The translations under genes and the position numbers were made by a program. From an uncultured Tateyamaria sp. (GTDB taxonomy: Bacteria > Pseudomonadota > Alphaproteobacteria > Rhodobacterales > Rhodobacteraceae): DNA of 64,000 nt. Location of the stretch: positions 2,018,501 to 2,082,500 of the forward strand of contig NZ_CANNDS010000001.1 of assembly GCF_947503415.1 (NCBI RefSeq), read 5' to 3'. The notes under the pieces were generated by a model. It made no database searches, was not told where the DNA came from, and was given only the letters and a program-made list of their open reading frames with translations. Below are positions 43,233 to 52,692 of this stretch, in pieces. Position 1 is the first letter of the stretch. Each line of letters begins with the position of its first letter.

Positions 43233-44474
43233 ATGACTTTTGATCTGCTCGTCAAAAACGGTCTTCTGCCCGATGGCCGCACGGTCGATATCGCAATTGC
43301 GGATGGTATGATCGCGGCAGTGGAACCCGACATCACTGCTGACGCCGCTCAGGTCGTTGACGCAGGTGGTAAATTGGTGAGCCCGCCATTTGTCGACGCG
43401 CACTTCCACATGGATGCGACACAAAGCTACGGCACACCGCGGGTCAACATGTCGGGCACGTTGCTCGAGGGGATCGCGCTTTGGGGTGAGTTGAAAAAAC
43501 TGCAATCCCGAGAGGACATTGTGGCCCGTGCCCTGAGCTATTGCCGTGAGGCGATTGGGAAAGGCGTACTGGCGATCCGCAGCCATGTGGACGTCACCGA
43601 CAAGAGCTTTCAAACCGTTGAGGCATTGCTTGAGGTGCGTGACCATGTGCGCGACGTACTGGACCTGCAGCTTGTCGCCTTTCCGCAAGACGGCTGGTTC
43701 AGGTCCGCGACAGCGGAAGCGAACGTTGTGCGTGCACTGGATGCGGGTGTGGATGTGGTTGGCGGCATCCCGCATTTCGAACGGACGATGACCGATGGTG
43801 CTGCGGCAGTGCGGGCCGCCTGTGAACTGGCGGCGGACCGTGGTCTGATGGTTGATCTGCACTGCGATGAAAGTGATGACCCGCTCAGCCGCCACATTGA
43901 AACATTGGCATCCGAGACGATCCGCTGTGGGCTTCAGGGCCGCACGACCGGATCGCATCTGACGTCGATGCATTCCATGGACAACTACTATGTAGCCAAG
44001 CTGCTGCCGTTGATCGCAGAGGCGCGCGTGTCGGCGATCCCCAACCCACTGATCAACATCACCTTGCAGGGGCGCATGGACAGCTACCCGAAACGGCGCG
44101 GCATGACGCGTGTGCCGGAGTTGCTGGCGGCCGGGGTTACTGCGGCCTTTGGACAGGATTGCGTGCGGGATCCTTGGTATCCGCTGGGGTCCGGCGACAT
44201 GTTGGACGTCGCCCATATGGGTCTGCACGTTGCCCATATGACCGCACCCGATGCCATGCGAACCGCGTTTGACATGGTGACCCGAACGCCAGCGCAGATC
44301 ATGGGGATGGAATTTGGTCTGGAACCCGGAAAGCGGGGCAGTCTTGTGGTTCTGGATGCGATGGATCGGATAGATGCCTTGCGCCTGCGCCCTGCACGCC
44401 TTTTCGTCGTCTCAAACGGGCGCGTGGTGGCGCGGACTAATCCTTCGGTCACGGATCTGACGGTCGACTTCTGA
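43233..44474 (+). CDS. codA: Cytosine deaminase-like amidohydrolase
   Basis: A 413-residue metal-dependent amidohydrolase collinear with E. coli CodA: PPFVDAHFHMDATQSYG (His57, His59), VAFPQDGWF (Gln152), VDLHCDESDD (His210, Glu213), GSHLTSMHSMDN (His242) and AFGQDCVRDPWYPLG (Asp309). By my alignment the residue after the catalytic Asp is Cys310, where E. coli has Asp314, a substrate-contacting residue, so cytosine itself may not be the substrate. I start at 43233 with GGAGG upstream. It is the last gene of the import operon. Confidence 0.82.
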   Translation: MTFDLLVKNGLLPDGRTVDIAIADGMIAAVEPDITADAAQVVDAGGKLVSPPFVDAHFHMDATQSYGTPRVNMSGTLLEGIALWGELKKLQSREDIVARALSYCREAIGKGVLAIRSHVDVTDKSFQTVEALLEVRDHVRDVLDLQLVAFPQDGWFRSATAEANVVRALDAGVDVVGGIPHFERTMTDGAAAVRAACELAADRGLMVDLHCDESDDPLSRHIETLASETIRCGLQGRTTGSHLTSMHSMDNYYVAKLLPLIAEARVSAIPNPLINITLQGRMDSYPKRRGMTRVPELLAAGVTAAFGQDCVRDPWYPLGSGDMLDVAHMGLHVAHMTAPDAMRTAFDMVTRTPAQIMGMEFGLEPGKRGSLVVLDAMDRIDALRLRPARLFVVSNGRVVARTNPSVTDLTVDF

Positions 44475-44602
44475 CAGATGGATGCCGAAGTCGGGGGCGT
44501 GCCTCCTTGAAAGTGCGCGCTGGCACACGTCAGGGCATTGCGATTGACTGCCAAAATCAGCTGTGCACCATATTCCCCATTTAAGAAGGGGAGATTTTAC
44601 AT

Positions 44603-45448
44603 ATGACCCGCGCATTTTTGCTGGTGCTTTTTCTTTGTCTGCATCCAGTTGCCGCAGCGGCTGAGTGGCGGATCGGACCGGGCTCGGAAATCTTCGTCGG
44701 CTACGACTCTGCTTTTGGCGTGACGGCGCAAGGGGGTGCGCTTGGCGTCATGTGTCTGGATCGCCAGCCATTCCTTTGGACACAGGGTTGGGCTGCCGCC
44801 GTTGCTGGGGCGGAGCGTGTCGAACAGTTCGCCGTGATTGTGGACGGGGTCAGCTTTGTGATCAATGGAACCCATGTGCCGCCGGACGGGCTTTGGTACG
44901 GCACCCCGCCATCCGGACTGGTCGAAGCATTGAAGTCAGGGTCACAGGCCGCAATCGGGACGCAAAACCAGCCTCCGGTCAGTGTGTCGCTGCGCGGGTC
45001 GTCGCGTGCATTGGCTACTGTTCTGGACGGATGCAGCACTGTGGCGGCAAGTCCGACACCGGCCGTACCTGGTGCGCTGCTGGACCAATTGATCACATCA
45101 GCCTGCGGTGGCGGCTATGCACTGGCGCAAGGGGCCGAGTTCACCGGTCGTCTGGACGGGGATGACAGGCCCGACATCATTCTGAATTGGGCTGGCGTCA
45201 CCTGTGATGACCGCTCAAAAGGCCGCGGAGCTGGATTTTGCGGGGCCGCATTTTGCACCATTGATCTGGTATTTACGCAGACGGGGGGACGACAACAGAT
45301 CCTTGGCGTGAACCCGAGGCTTGTTGATCGCGCCTACGGCCTGAGTGCGTTGCAAACCACCACGCAAGGACAGACATGCGGTGGACCAGCGCAGGTCTGT
45401 GACGTGATCTGGACGTGGAACGGAACCCAAATGGAGGCGCAGCCATGA
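44603..45448 (+). CDS. Secreted protein of unknown function
   Basis: A 281-residue protein with signal peptide MTRAFLLVLFLCLHPVAAAA. Six or more Cys (VMCLDRQ, LDGCSTV, TSACGGG, VTCDDR, GFCGAAFC, TCGG) suggest disulfides. The middle has DGDDRPDIILNWAGVTCDD, a VCBS/FG-GAP-like D-rich strand. The next gene overlaps it by four bases (ATGA), so the two are co-translated. Confidence 0.75.
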   Translation: MTRAFLLVLFLCLHPVAAAAEWRIGPGSEIFVGYDSAFGVTAQGGALGVMCLDRQPFLWTQGWAAAVAGAERVEQFAVIVDGVSFVINGTHVPPDGLWYGTPPSGLVEALKSGSQAAIGTQNQPPVSVSLRGSSRALATVLDGCSTVAASPTPAVPGALLDQLITSACGGGYALAQGAEFTGRLDGDDRPDIILNWAGVTCDDRSKGRGAGFCGAAFCTIDLVFTQTGGRQQILGVNPRLVDRAYGLSALQTTTQGQTCGGPAQVCDVIWTWNGTQMEAQP

Positions 45449-46956
45449 GGTGTTTCGCCTTCATCGCATTGATTGCAATGCCTTTTGTCGCAACTGCACA
45501 GACCGCGGACGAGCTCTTTTTGTTCGGAGCCATGGTGGAAGGCCCCGAAGGGACACCCGTTGCAACCGCGACGGCGATCGGAGGGGAGCCGGGGAACCTT
45601 GTTTTCGTGACGGGGCGCGCTGTCGCGGAAACACCCGGGGTTTGCGTCAAGACGTGGGAGCAGTCTGCCTGCCATAGCGTGACCAGTTATATCCCCATGC
45701 CTGGGCATGACAGTCTGGCACTGATCTCCATTGCACCGACCCAAGAGGAGATGAACGCCAAGTTCGCAAATGTTGCGATGACGCGCCAACCGTTGACCAG
45801 CACATATGATCCTGCCTCGGCCGACGGACTGTCCTTCATGACGCAAAACGCGCTGGGTGGCTGGGAACGCCCGTTGGCGCTTGCCACGCCGTCCGGTCGA
45901 AGTGGTGATCGGGTGATCTTGCGCAGTGACGCCTTCAACACGCTCAGTATCGGCGCGCCGGTTTCACATCCCACGAATGGGCTTGTCGGGTTGATCGCGC
46001 GTGCGGGTGACGGCAGCGGGGCGCTTTTGCCCATCGCTGATGCGTTGCGGGCAACCCAAGCTGCGGGCGTGGCAACAGCCGCCTGGATGATGCCCGCTGG
46101 CGCGCCGGATGGAGGTGGCTTGCCGCCGCGCGTGGCCAGTGAAATTGGGCGAATGATCATCTTCCATGACTACAGCGATCTCGGGTACATCGGCGGTTAT
46201 TACAGCGCAAGTCAGGGCACCGGCTTCGATGAAAGCTTTCAGACGGTTGTCAGCTATTCTGTATGGGAGGTTGATCTGAACGGTGGCGGCGGGACACGGA
46301 TCGCGCAGATCGACAGGACAGTCCCATTGGTGCCTGTGGGTATGGCGATGGAAGCCCCGTTTACCGGACGACCCGGCGATCATCTTGCAACATGCGTGAC
46401 CCATGCCACGCCGTCGTCAGGCGGACGCCCCGTATTTGTGGTGCAGTTCTGGCGCAGTGTGCCAGAACGGTACAACCCCAATACCGACAGCAAGGACTAC
46501 GATCAGGCGGCCAGTCCCATGCTCGGATGGGCTGACGGCGAAACTCATTGCATTGACGCGCTTCGACAGATGGGAACGGACAGGCTTGCCGCCCTTGCGA
46601 ATGGCACTGCGGCCTTTGCGGAAGAGACAATTGCCACGTCGAACGCGGGAAGCTCTGCGCCCACTGGCACGTGGCAATCGCGCCCGAACTGGGATGCGAC
46701 CGGGCGCGACGGACAGACATTTGACCTTGGCGATGGTATAGCGCTGACCACGGGCTGCACGGCGAGCAAGGAGCGGGTCGTTGCTGTCGAGCCGGGTGTT
46801 ACTCTGACTGCCATCAATGGACAGGTGCCGATGGATGGGCCGAACGGCATTCGCTTCGTTTTGCTTCCGCCTTCGACAGAAGGGTCGCTCGCGCTCGTAC
46901 TCTCCGGCGATGCCCGAACACTGTCGCTGCCAGCAGGTACGGGCACCTGCGAATAA
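45445..46956 (+). CDS. Secreted trypsin-like fold protein, probably inactive
   Basis: A 503-residue protein with signal peptide MRCFAFIALIAMPFVATA. The first 190 residues read like a trypsin fold: a strand LVFVTGRAV where active proteases have the TAAHC motif, HDSLALIS with an Asp (residue 89), and LSIGAPVSHPTNGLVGLIA where they have GDSGGPV. By this alignment the His and Ser of the triad are missing. The remaining 310 residues contain two beta-rich regions of unknown type. It probably binds rather than cuts a partner. The family call is tentative. Confidence 0.55.
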   Translation: MRCFAFIALIAMPFVATAQTADELFLFGAMVEGPEGTPVATATAIGGEPGNLVFVTGRAVAETPGVCVKTWEQSACHSVTSYIPMPGHDSLALISIAPTQEEMNAKFANVAMTRQPLTSTYDPASADGLSFMTQNALGGWERPLALATPSGRSGDRVILRSDAFNTLSIGAPVSHPTNGLVGLIARAGDGSGALLPIADALRATQAAGVATAAWMMPAGAPDGGGLPPRVASEIGRMIIFHDYSDLGYIGGYYSASQGTGFDESFQTVVSYSVWEVDLNGGGGTRIAQIDRTVPLVPVGMAMEAPFTGRPGDHLATCVTHATPSSGGRPVFVVQFWRSVPERYNPNTDSKDYDQAASPMLGWADGETHCIDALRQMGTDRLAALANGTAAFAEETIATSNAGSSAPTGTWQSRPNWDATGRDGQTFDLGDGIALTTGCTASKERVVAVEPGVTLTAINGQVPMDGPNGIRFVLLPPSTEGSLALVLSGDARTLSLPAGTGTCE

Positions 46957-47095
46957 TTGGGAGTTTTGAAGCCTTATCCGCTTGTCCTTAGTGTCTTTGG
47001 CGCGTGCGTGCCTCAACTGACGATGTAGGACGTCCGTGCGTTTTGGCACTGTATGAATGCACCCATGTGGAACGCGACTATGGGAATGGTGGTAG

Positions 47096-47123
47096 CGCTG
47101 GCGCCGATAATTTAGCGCCAGCG
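47096..47123. terminator. Hairpin between convergent genes
   Basis: A perfect 9-bp stem CGCTGGCGC / GCGCCAGCG with a 10-base AT-rich loop, between the end of the trypsin-like gene and the end of the subtilisin gene (minus). There is no T-run on either side, so rho-independent termination is uncertain. The 175-bp gap holds no gene that I can support. Confidence 0.5.
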
Positions 47124-47132
47124 GTGTTGGTA

Positions 47133-49592
47133 TTACCCGAGTTTCTTCGGGTCACGCCTCTTGGTCCATTGCCAGCTCACACGGCCAAGCTCTTGCCCTT
47201 TGTAGAATTGCCCGATGGACAGCGCATTGCCGGGACGCCCGTATTTCGACAGGCCTTCGACGATGAAGCGACATTTTAGCTGGGCGTTTGCCCCCAAGAT
47301 CACTTTCGGCACCACCATGCGGCGCGCAGACGGTATCAGGATGCGTGCGCGCTGACGTTTGTCCGTGAACTCGCATTTCAGATCCAGTTCACCACAGATG
47401 GCATGGGCCAACTGTACCGGCACATCCATCGTAACCTGCACTTCGCGTGGCAATCGGCGATCAATCACGAAGTCAAACACACGGCGTTCCTGATCCGGGA
47501 AGTTCACGATCAGAAAGTCCTGTATCGACGGATCGCCAGCTGGGTCGTCAATGTCATCGACAACATTGAAGTTGCGCCAGGCCACGTTGTTGTTGTCCCG
47601 GATAAAGCTGCTGAAGCTGGGAAAACTTGCAGGCAGCACCGGGGCCGGGTCCGCCGGATGATCGAGGATCGCGACAAAACAATAGTGACCGGGACCGGGA
47701 ATATCCGCCTCCTGCCATGTGACACCATCAGCCACAACAAGGCTGTCGTCGTCAGGTGCCGTCACTGGGGCTGTCGTGCCGATCAGGTTCCACATGTTTG
47801 GCGTGACAAGCGTTGACACCTCGCTCCAGAAGACCCTGGCTGTTACGTTGTTGGCTGTCTGGCTGCCACGGTTACGCATGCGGACATAGATGAAATTGTC
47901 CTGTCCGGCTTCGACCTGATACCCGAGCGTGGTCGAATTCTCAGTGCCCGATCCTTCACCAAAGCTGGCTTGGGGATCGGCGACGGGTACAGGGCGCACG
48001 ATCACATCGGGGCTGGCGCTGACACCACCCGACGACGGAATGCTGCCATCATCACCGATGTTATCACGCACATAGACGTCGGCAGACAGGCCGAGGTTCC
48101 CTTCGAGGATCGCACGCAGATCGGGCATCACGCCGATGTTGCCAGCCACCATCGGGCCCTGCGCCGTGCCGGTTGCAGGGTTCGACAGGATGAGCCGCAT
48201 CTGCGAGGGGGACAGCCGGGCGCCGGTGGCATTCTCGTGCATCGCCTGCACAACCATGCCTGCCCCCGTGACAATCGGCGTGGCAGAACTGGTGCCGTTG
48301 AAGGCGTTCGCATATCGGTCGTCCGGACCGGTGCCGGGGTCCAGCGTCCCGTATCCGGCCGTTACCACGTTCTGACCCCATCCATAGCAGTTCACACGGG
48401 CACCGAAGGACGAAAACCCCGCCCGCTCATGGGGAACTGTATCAATAGCCGCGCCGCAGATTATGGCGCCACTGTCGCGGAAGTCCGCAGAGGCAGGGTT
48501 GAGGATATTCAGGCCGCCAACCATCAGGGTGTCGAGGTTGACCGACCCGTTCCCTGCCGCTTCAAACACGATCCGCCCAAGGGCACTTGCCAATCGGGTC
48601 GCGTCAAATGCGTCGTCGACCCGTTCCACGGGGGCGCCGCCGATCTGTATCTCGAGAATGATGCAGTCACCCGCATTCAGCGCGTTAATCGCAGCGACAA
48701 TGGCATTGGTGAAGTCTGCCGAGGTGTTTGTGGCTGCGTCGTAGTAGGAGGATGCGTGGACGACAGCCGCCGCATTCGCGATGCCGACAACGCCGACGGT
48801 GTTGTCCACGGCGATCATCTCACCCAGAACGGCGGTGCCGTGGTTCTCGCTTGCAGGACGATTGTCCCCATTCAGCAAGGTCGGAGCCTTTGCCACGTAG
48901 TCTTCGTGGGCCAGCCGCCAACCACGTTCGACATCGACAACTCCCATGCCGTCTCCGCATCCTGCAGGCTGCGTCCATGCCCACCGGGCATCGATCCCCG
49001 TCGGCGCGGCATCGAGATACCCTTGTTGGGCATTGTAGGGGTCATTGGCAGGGTTTACGGCCGGATCGTCACCATTTTCCTGTGGGTAGGCGCTGTCTAC
49101 GCCAGCCGTCGCCTGGAGCCGTTTGGCAATCTCGCTTTCCCGGCCACCATGGTTGCGGGCATCGACAACCCAATAGTTCAGCAGGCTGTGAAGTGGCGGA
49201 AACGGGCTTTGCCGGGCAATGCTTTCCATCTCGCGCAACTGGCCGGGCCTGACTGCGGTGACAAGTCGCCGCCCTTCGCCAAGGTCGAATTCGTCCATGA
49301 GTTTGGCAAGGCTTGTCAGGTTCATCGCTTTGGCGACCTCTGCAAGCGTGTCGGCATCATCCAGCGCGTGAACGTTGTCCACCTCTGCCAGTCTGATCAC
49401 GATGAATCCTGACCGTTCACCTTCCTTCTGCGGCGGGTCTTCGTTGATGTCCGGCCCGTCCGACTGGACGACGCCGGGCACATTGCCCAGACGTCCGGCA
49501 AGCTGGCTGGTCAGGTCCTTCTTGGTGATGGTGCGCAAGGGAGTGTTGATCGCATTACTCAAAATATCAGTGCGAAAGCGCCCTGTGAACAT
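47133..49592 (-). CDS. Subtilisin-family (S8) serine protease
   Basis: An 819-residue protein. After a ~190-residue N-terminal region comes an S8 domain with an intact triad: Asp220 (GMGVVDVERGW), His251 (SENHGTAVLGEM), oxyanion Asn348 (FEAAGNGS) and Ser435 (FNGTSSATPIVTGAG). The last 300 residues are beta-rich, including a NTTLGYQVE-like segment and a basic tail. There is no N-terminal signal peptide, so it is cytoplasmic or uses a non-classical route. TAGGAG precedes the ATG. It faces the secreted pair convergently. Confidence 0.85.
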   Translation of the reverse strand: MFTGRFRTDILSNAINTPLRTITKKDLTSQLAGRLGNVPGVVQSDGPDINEDPPQKEGERSGFIVIRLAEVDNVHALDDADTLAEVAKAMNLTSLAKLMDEFDLGEGRRLVTAVRPGQLREMESIARQSPFPPLHSLLNYWVVDARNHGGRESEIAKRLQATAGVDSAYPQENGDDPAVNPANDPYNAQQGYLDAAPTGIDARWAWTQPAGCGDGMGVVDVERGWRLAHEDYVAKAPTLLNGDNRPASENHGTAVLGEMIAVDNTVGVVGIANAAAVVHASSYYDAATNTSADFTNAIVAAINALNAGDCIILEIQIGGAPVERVDDAFDATRLASALGRIVFEAAGNGSVNLDTLMVGGLNILNPASADFRDSGAIICGAAIDTVPHERAGFSSFGARVNCYGWGQNVVTAGYGTLDPGTGPDDRYANAFNGTSSATPIVTGAGMVVQAMHENATGARLSPSQMRLILSNPATGTAQGPMVAGNIGVMPDLRAILEGNLGLSADVYVRDNIGDDGSIPSSGGVSASPDVIVRPVPVADPQASFGEGSGTENSTTLGYQVEAGQDNFIYVRMRNRGSQTANNVTARVFWSEVSTLVTPNMWNLIGTTAPVTAPDDDSLVVADGVTWQEADIPGPGHYCFVAILDHPADPAPVLPASFPSFSSFIRDNNNVAWRNFNVVDDIDDPAGDPSIQDFLIVNFPDQERRVFDFVIDRRLPREVQVTMDVPVQLAHAICGELDLKCEFTDKRQRARILIPSARRMVVPKVILGANAQLKCRFIVEGLSKYGRPGNALSIGQFYKGQELGRVSWQWTKRRDPKKLG

Positions 49593-49910
49593 GGGAAATC
49601 TCCTAAATAAATATTTAAAAACAGCGTATTAAATCAAGTTGACGAGAGCGCGTGCGAAAAATGAATGCACCCGCCCCGCGTGAATAGTAACACATTTTTG
49701 GTGCCATCGCAAAGCAGGCGAGGTTCGGCAACGGATGCACATGCCGTCAGGACACTGGTGATTTGGGCTTAGACTTGGCTGATTTTGTTGGTCCGTCGGG
49801 CAGACCAAATGGCGCTTCGGAAACATGCAGTTTCAATGAATGCCCGAGGTATTCCCGCGCAAGGTGCACCGATTGCCGTGCGGCATTTCGAAAGATCGGT
49901 CGCCCGCCCG
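49593..49910. other. Gap between the protease and patB
   Basis: A 318-bp stretch. The first part (49600-49650) is AT-rich and contains the protease promoter region. A hairpin TTGGTC - 9 bases - GACCAA at 49788-49808 may end patB transcription. Open frames here lack credible starts and are not called. Confidence 0.45.
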
Positions 49911-51080
49911 TTACTGCAAATCCCCAAAAGCTTGCGCGAGGCGTTCCACCGCTTCCTGCACCCGCGTGCGGGGTGTTGCGATGTTGAACCTTAACCAGCT
50001 GTCCCCGCCTTGGCCGAACGTCGGACCGTGGTTGACGGCAATGCAGGCGTCCTTTTCGACGCGTTTCGTGAATTCCTCGCGCGACATGCCGGTTCCGTCG
50101 AAATCGACCCATGACAGGTAGGTTGCTTCGAGTGGCATGGAGTATAGACCGGGGATCGCATTGACCCCTTCGTCGAATAGCTTGCGGTTGCCGTCCAGAT
50201 AATCGACCAACTCATCTACCCACACGGCTCCGTCGGGAGAATATGCGGCTGTCGCCATGAACAGCCCGAATGAATTGGGCGAGAGGCCCAAGCCTGCCAT
50301 GCGCTGCGCGAATTTCGCACGTAGGTCGGGGTCGCGGATGATGACGTTGCCAGAGTGCGAGCCTGCGATGTTGAAAGTCTTGGTTGTGGCCGTCATCATG
50401 ATCAGCCGATCCTCGATCCCTTCGATATGCGTCATGGGGATGTGCGTGTGACCGGGCATGACCAGATCGTGGTGAATTTCGTCCGAAACAAGGATCAGGT
50501 TGTGCCGCTTGGCAAAGGCCGCGACCCCTTCCAGTTCATCGCGCGTCCAGACCCGGCCACCGGGGTTGTGCGGCGAGCAGAGGATGACCATGGTTTCGGA
50601 CCCGTCGAGCTGGGCGTCCCAAGTGTCGAAGTCCATCTCGTACCGGCCGTTTGCCAAAGGCAATTCACATTCCACGACCCGGCGATTGTTGGCTTTGATC
50701 ACCTTGGCGAAGGCGTGGTACACGGGCGTGAACAGGACCACCCCGTCGCCCGGTTGGGTGTAGGTCTCCACGCACATGGCGGTGCCGTTGACCAGCCCGT
50801 GCGTGGTGAAGATATGATCAGGATTTACTGTCCAGTTGTGACGTTCCTTCATCCACCATTGGATGGCTTCGCGGTATTTGCTGTCGTCCCCGAAATAACC
50901 AAAGACACCATGATCGATTTGTGCCTGCACCGCGTCGAGCACACATTGCGGCGGGCGAAAGTCCATATCGGCCACCCACATGGCCAGGCCCTTGTCGCCA
51001 TCAACGCCGTAGATCGCCTCCATCATGTCCCATTTGACGCAATGGCTGCCGCGGCGGTCGATGATGGTATCAAAGCTCAT
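49911..51080 (-). CDS. patB: Cystathionine beta-lyase (MalY/PatB)
   Basis: A 389-residue fold type I PLP enzyme: MWVADMDFRPPQCVLDAV, CSPHNPGGRVWTRDEL, VSDEIHHDLVMPGH and the PLP Lys in MTATTKTFNIAG. The family cleaves cystathionine or other C-S bonds to pyruvate, ammonia and a thiol. MalY-like and C-DES-like proteins are not separable by sequence alone. It lies divergent from the def genes. Confidence 0.9.
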   Translation of the reverse strand: MSFDTIIDRRGSHCVKWDMMEAIYGVDGDKGLAMWVADMDFRPPQCVLDAVQAQIDHGVFGYFGDDSKYREAIQWWMKERHNWTVNPDHIFTTHGLVNGTAMCVETYTQPGDGVVLFTPVYHAFAKVIKANNRRVVECELPLANGRYEMDFDTWDAQLDGSETMVILCSPHNPGGRVWTRDELEGVAAFAKRHNLILVSDEIHHDLVMPGHTHIPMTHIEGIEDRLIMMTATTKTFNIAGSHSGNVIIRDPDLRAKFAQRMAGLGLSPNSFGLFMATAAYSPDGAVWVDELVDYLDGNRKLFDEGVNAIPGLYSMPLEATYLSWVDFDGTGMSREEFTKRVEKDACIAVNHGPTFGQGGDSWLRFNIATPRTRVQEAVERLAQAFGDLQ

Positions 51081-51178
51081 GGGTGTCTCCGGTCATTGGT
51101 TGAGAGGCAGGCTAGCGTGCACGTGCGCGGGTGCAAGGGGACATTGCACGGCAAGGTCGGTTGTCTTACATGCAGGGC

Positions 51179-51697
51179 ATGAAACGACCCATTATCTTGC
51201 ACCCCGATCCACGCTTGAAAAAGTCGGCTGTTGCTGTGCCCGATCTGTCGGATGAATTGCGCAGCCTCGCTGATGATATGCTGGAGACGATGTATGACGC
51301 ACCAGGCATCGGTCTGGCGGCGCCGCAGGTGGGCGTGCTGACCCGTTTGATCGTTCTGGACTGCGTGAAAGCCGATGATGAACCGCCCCGACCGCTGGTC
51401 ATGTTCAACCCCGAGATCGTGGGGTCATCGGACGAATTGAACACCTACGAAGAGGGGTGCCTTTCGATCCCTGATCAGTTTGCCGATGTGACCCGACCAG
51501 CTGAGGTTGAGGTGCGGTGGATTGACCGTGATGGAAACGAGCGACATGAGTCCATGGACGGGCTGTGGGCAACATGTGTGCAGCACGAGATTGATCACCT
51601 CGATGGCAAGTTGTTCATCGATTACCTCAAACCCCTCAAACGCCAGATGATCACCCGCAAGATGGTCAAACTGAAGCGGGAGCGTGCGCGGGCATGA
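51179..51697 (+). CDS. def: Peptide deformylase 1
   Basis: A 172-residue deformylase that removes the formyl group from nascent proteins. Motif I GIGLAAPQVG (44-52), motif II EEGCLSIP with metal ligand Cys94, and motif III QHEIDHLDG with His136, catalytic Glu137 and His140 are all intact. I start at 51179 (MKRPIILHPD); two upstream in-frame ATGs look unlikely. It is the first of three overlapping paralogues before fmt. Confidence 0.95.
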   Translation: MKRPIILHPDPRLKKSAVAVPDLSDELRSLADDMLETMYDAPGIGLAAPQVGVLTRLIVLDCVKADDEPPRPLVMFNPEIVGSSDELNTYEEGCLSIPDQFADVTRPAEVEVRWIDRDGNERHESMDGLWATCVQHEIDHLDGKLFIDYLKPLKRQMITRKMVKLKRERARA

Positions 51698-52194
51698 GCC
51701 TGCGCAATATCCTGAAGTGGCCGCATCCTTGCCTTGAGGCGGTATGTGCACCGGTTGAGGCGGTTACCCCTGAAGTGCGCACCTTGGCGGCCGATATGCT
51801 TGAGACAATGTATGCGGCGCCGGGACGGGGCCTGGCAGCGCCGCAGATTGGCGAGATGCTGCGCCTGTTTGTCATGGATGCAACCTGGAAAGAGGGTGAG
51901 CCTTCGCCCGTCATCTGCATCAATCCTGACATTCTGGACCGCAGCGATGATGTCGAGATTGCAGGCGAAGGGTGCCTGTCGATCCCCGGTGTGACAGCTC
52001 AGGTGGAGCGTCCTGCGTCCGTGCGGATGGTGTGGACCGATCTGGATGGTGTGGTGCAGGAACAATGGCTGACCGGCTTTGCCGCGCGTTGTGCCCAGCA
52101 TGAGTTGGATCATCTGGATGGAATTCTGACCCTGGACCGAGTGGACGATGTGCAGCGCGAAACCATTCTGGACGCCTATGAGGCGCAGACGTGA
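51694..52194 (+). CDS. Peptide deformylase 2
   Basis: A 166-residue paralogue. Motif I is [10 protein letters not shown] (Arg replaces the usual Ile/Val), motif II EGCLSIPG (Cys94) and motif III HELDHLDG (His136, Glu137, His140) are intact, so it should be active. Its ATG overlaps the def1 stop by four bases (ATGA). Why a second active enzyme is kept is not evident. Confidence 0.9.
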   Translation: MSLRNILKWPHPCLEAVCAPVEAVTPEVRTLAADMLETMYAAPGRGLAAPQIGEMLRLFVMDATWKEGEPSPVICINPDILDRSDDVEIAGEGCLSIPGVTAQVERPASVRMVWTDLDGVVQEQWLTGFAARCAQHELDHLDGILTLDRVDDVQRETILDAYEAQT

Positions 52195-52691
52195 TCGTGC
52201 GCCCGTTCATTCCGTGGCCGGACAAGCGCTTGCGAACGCCTGCGGAAGACGTGACTGAAATTACAGATGCGGTGCGGGACATCTGGGCAGATATGGTCGA
52301 TGCAATGATTGCGATGCCCGGTCATGGTGTGGGGCTTGCCGCCCCGCAGATCGGTGTCATGCTGCGCCTTGCCGTGGTCGACGCTGCACCGGATCGAAGC
52401 CGCCGGGTCCTGCTGGCGAACCCGGAAATCCTGTCATCTGACCCCGAGATCGTGAAGGGCACGGAAGCGAGCCCGAATCTGCCCGGTGTGTCCGCAGAGA
52501 TCGCGCGGCCCAAAGCTGTGACCGTGCGTTTTCTCAATGAACAGGGCGTCATCGACCGCCGCGACTTTGCCGGGTTGGAAGCGCGCAGCGTGCAGCACCA
52601 GATTGATCACCTTGCAGGGCGGATGTTCTTTGACAATCTGGGGCGGGTGAAGCGCGATATGCTGCTGCGCAAGGCAAGGAAGGCAACCTGA
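52191..52691 (+). CDS. Peptide deformylase-like protein, catalytic residues lost
   Basis: A 166-residue third copy. Motif [11 protein letters not shown] is kept, but motif II reads EASPNLPG, so the metal-ligand Cys94 is Ser, and motif III reads HQIDHLAG, so catalytic Glu137 is Gln. It should not be an active deformylase. Size and the rest of the fold are preserved, so it is not simply decaying; a ribosome- or partner-binding role is possible. The GTG start overlaps the def2 stop by four bases. Confidence 0.85.
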   Translation: MIVRPFIPWPDKRLRTPAEDVTEITDAVRDIWADMVDAMIAMPGHGVGLAAPQIGVMLRLAVVDAAPDRSRRVLLANPEILSSDPEIVKGTEASPNLPGVSAEIARPKAVTVRFLNEQGVIDRRDFAGLEARSVQHQIDHLAGRMFFDNLGRVKRDMLLRKARKAT

Positions 52692-52692
52692 T

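Noticed and set aside
47004-47279. 91-codon plus-strand frame after the trypsin-like gene
   Set aside because: It runs through the hairpin and into the protease gene, with no start signal or family match.
47970-49412. 480-codon plus-strand frame
   Set aside because: Antisense to the S8 protease with intact catalytic triad; composition is shadow-like.
49747-50112. Minus-strand 121-codon frame downstream of patB
   Set aside because: Most of it overlaps patB in another frame; the remaining C-terminal part has only a weak GTG start.
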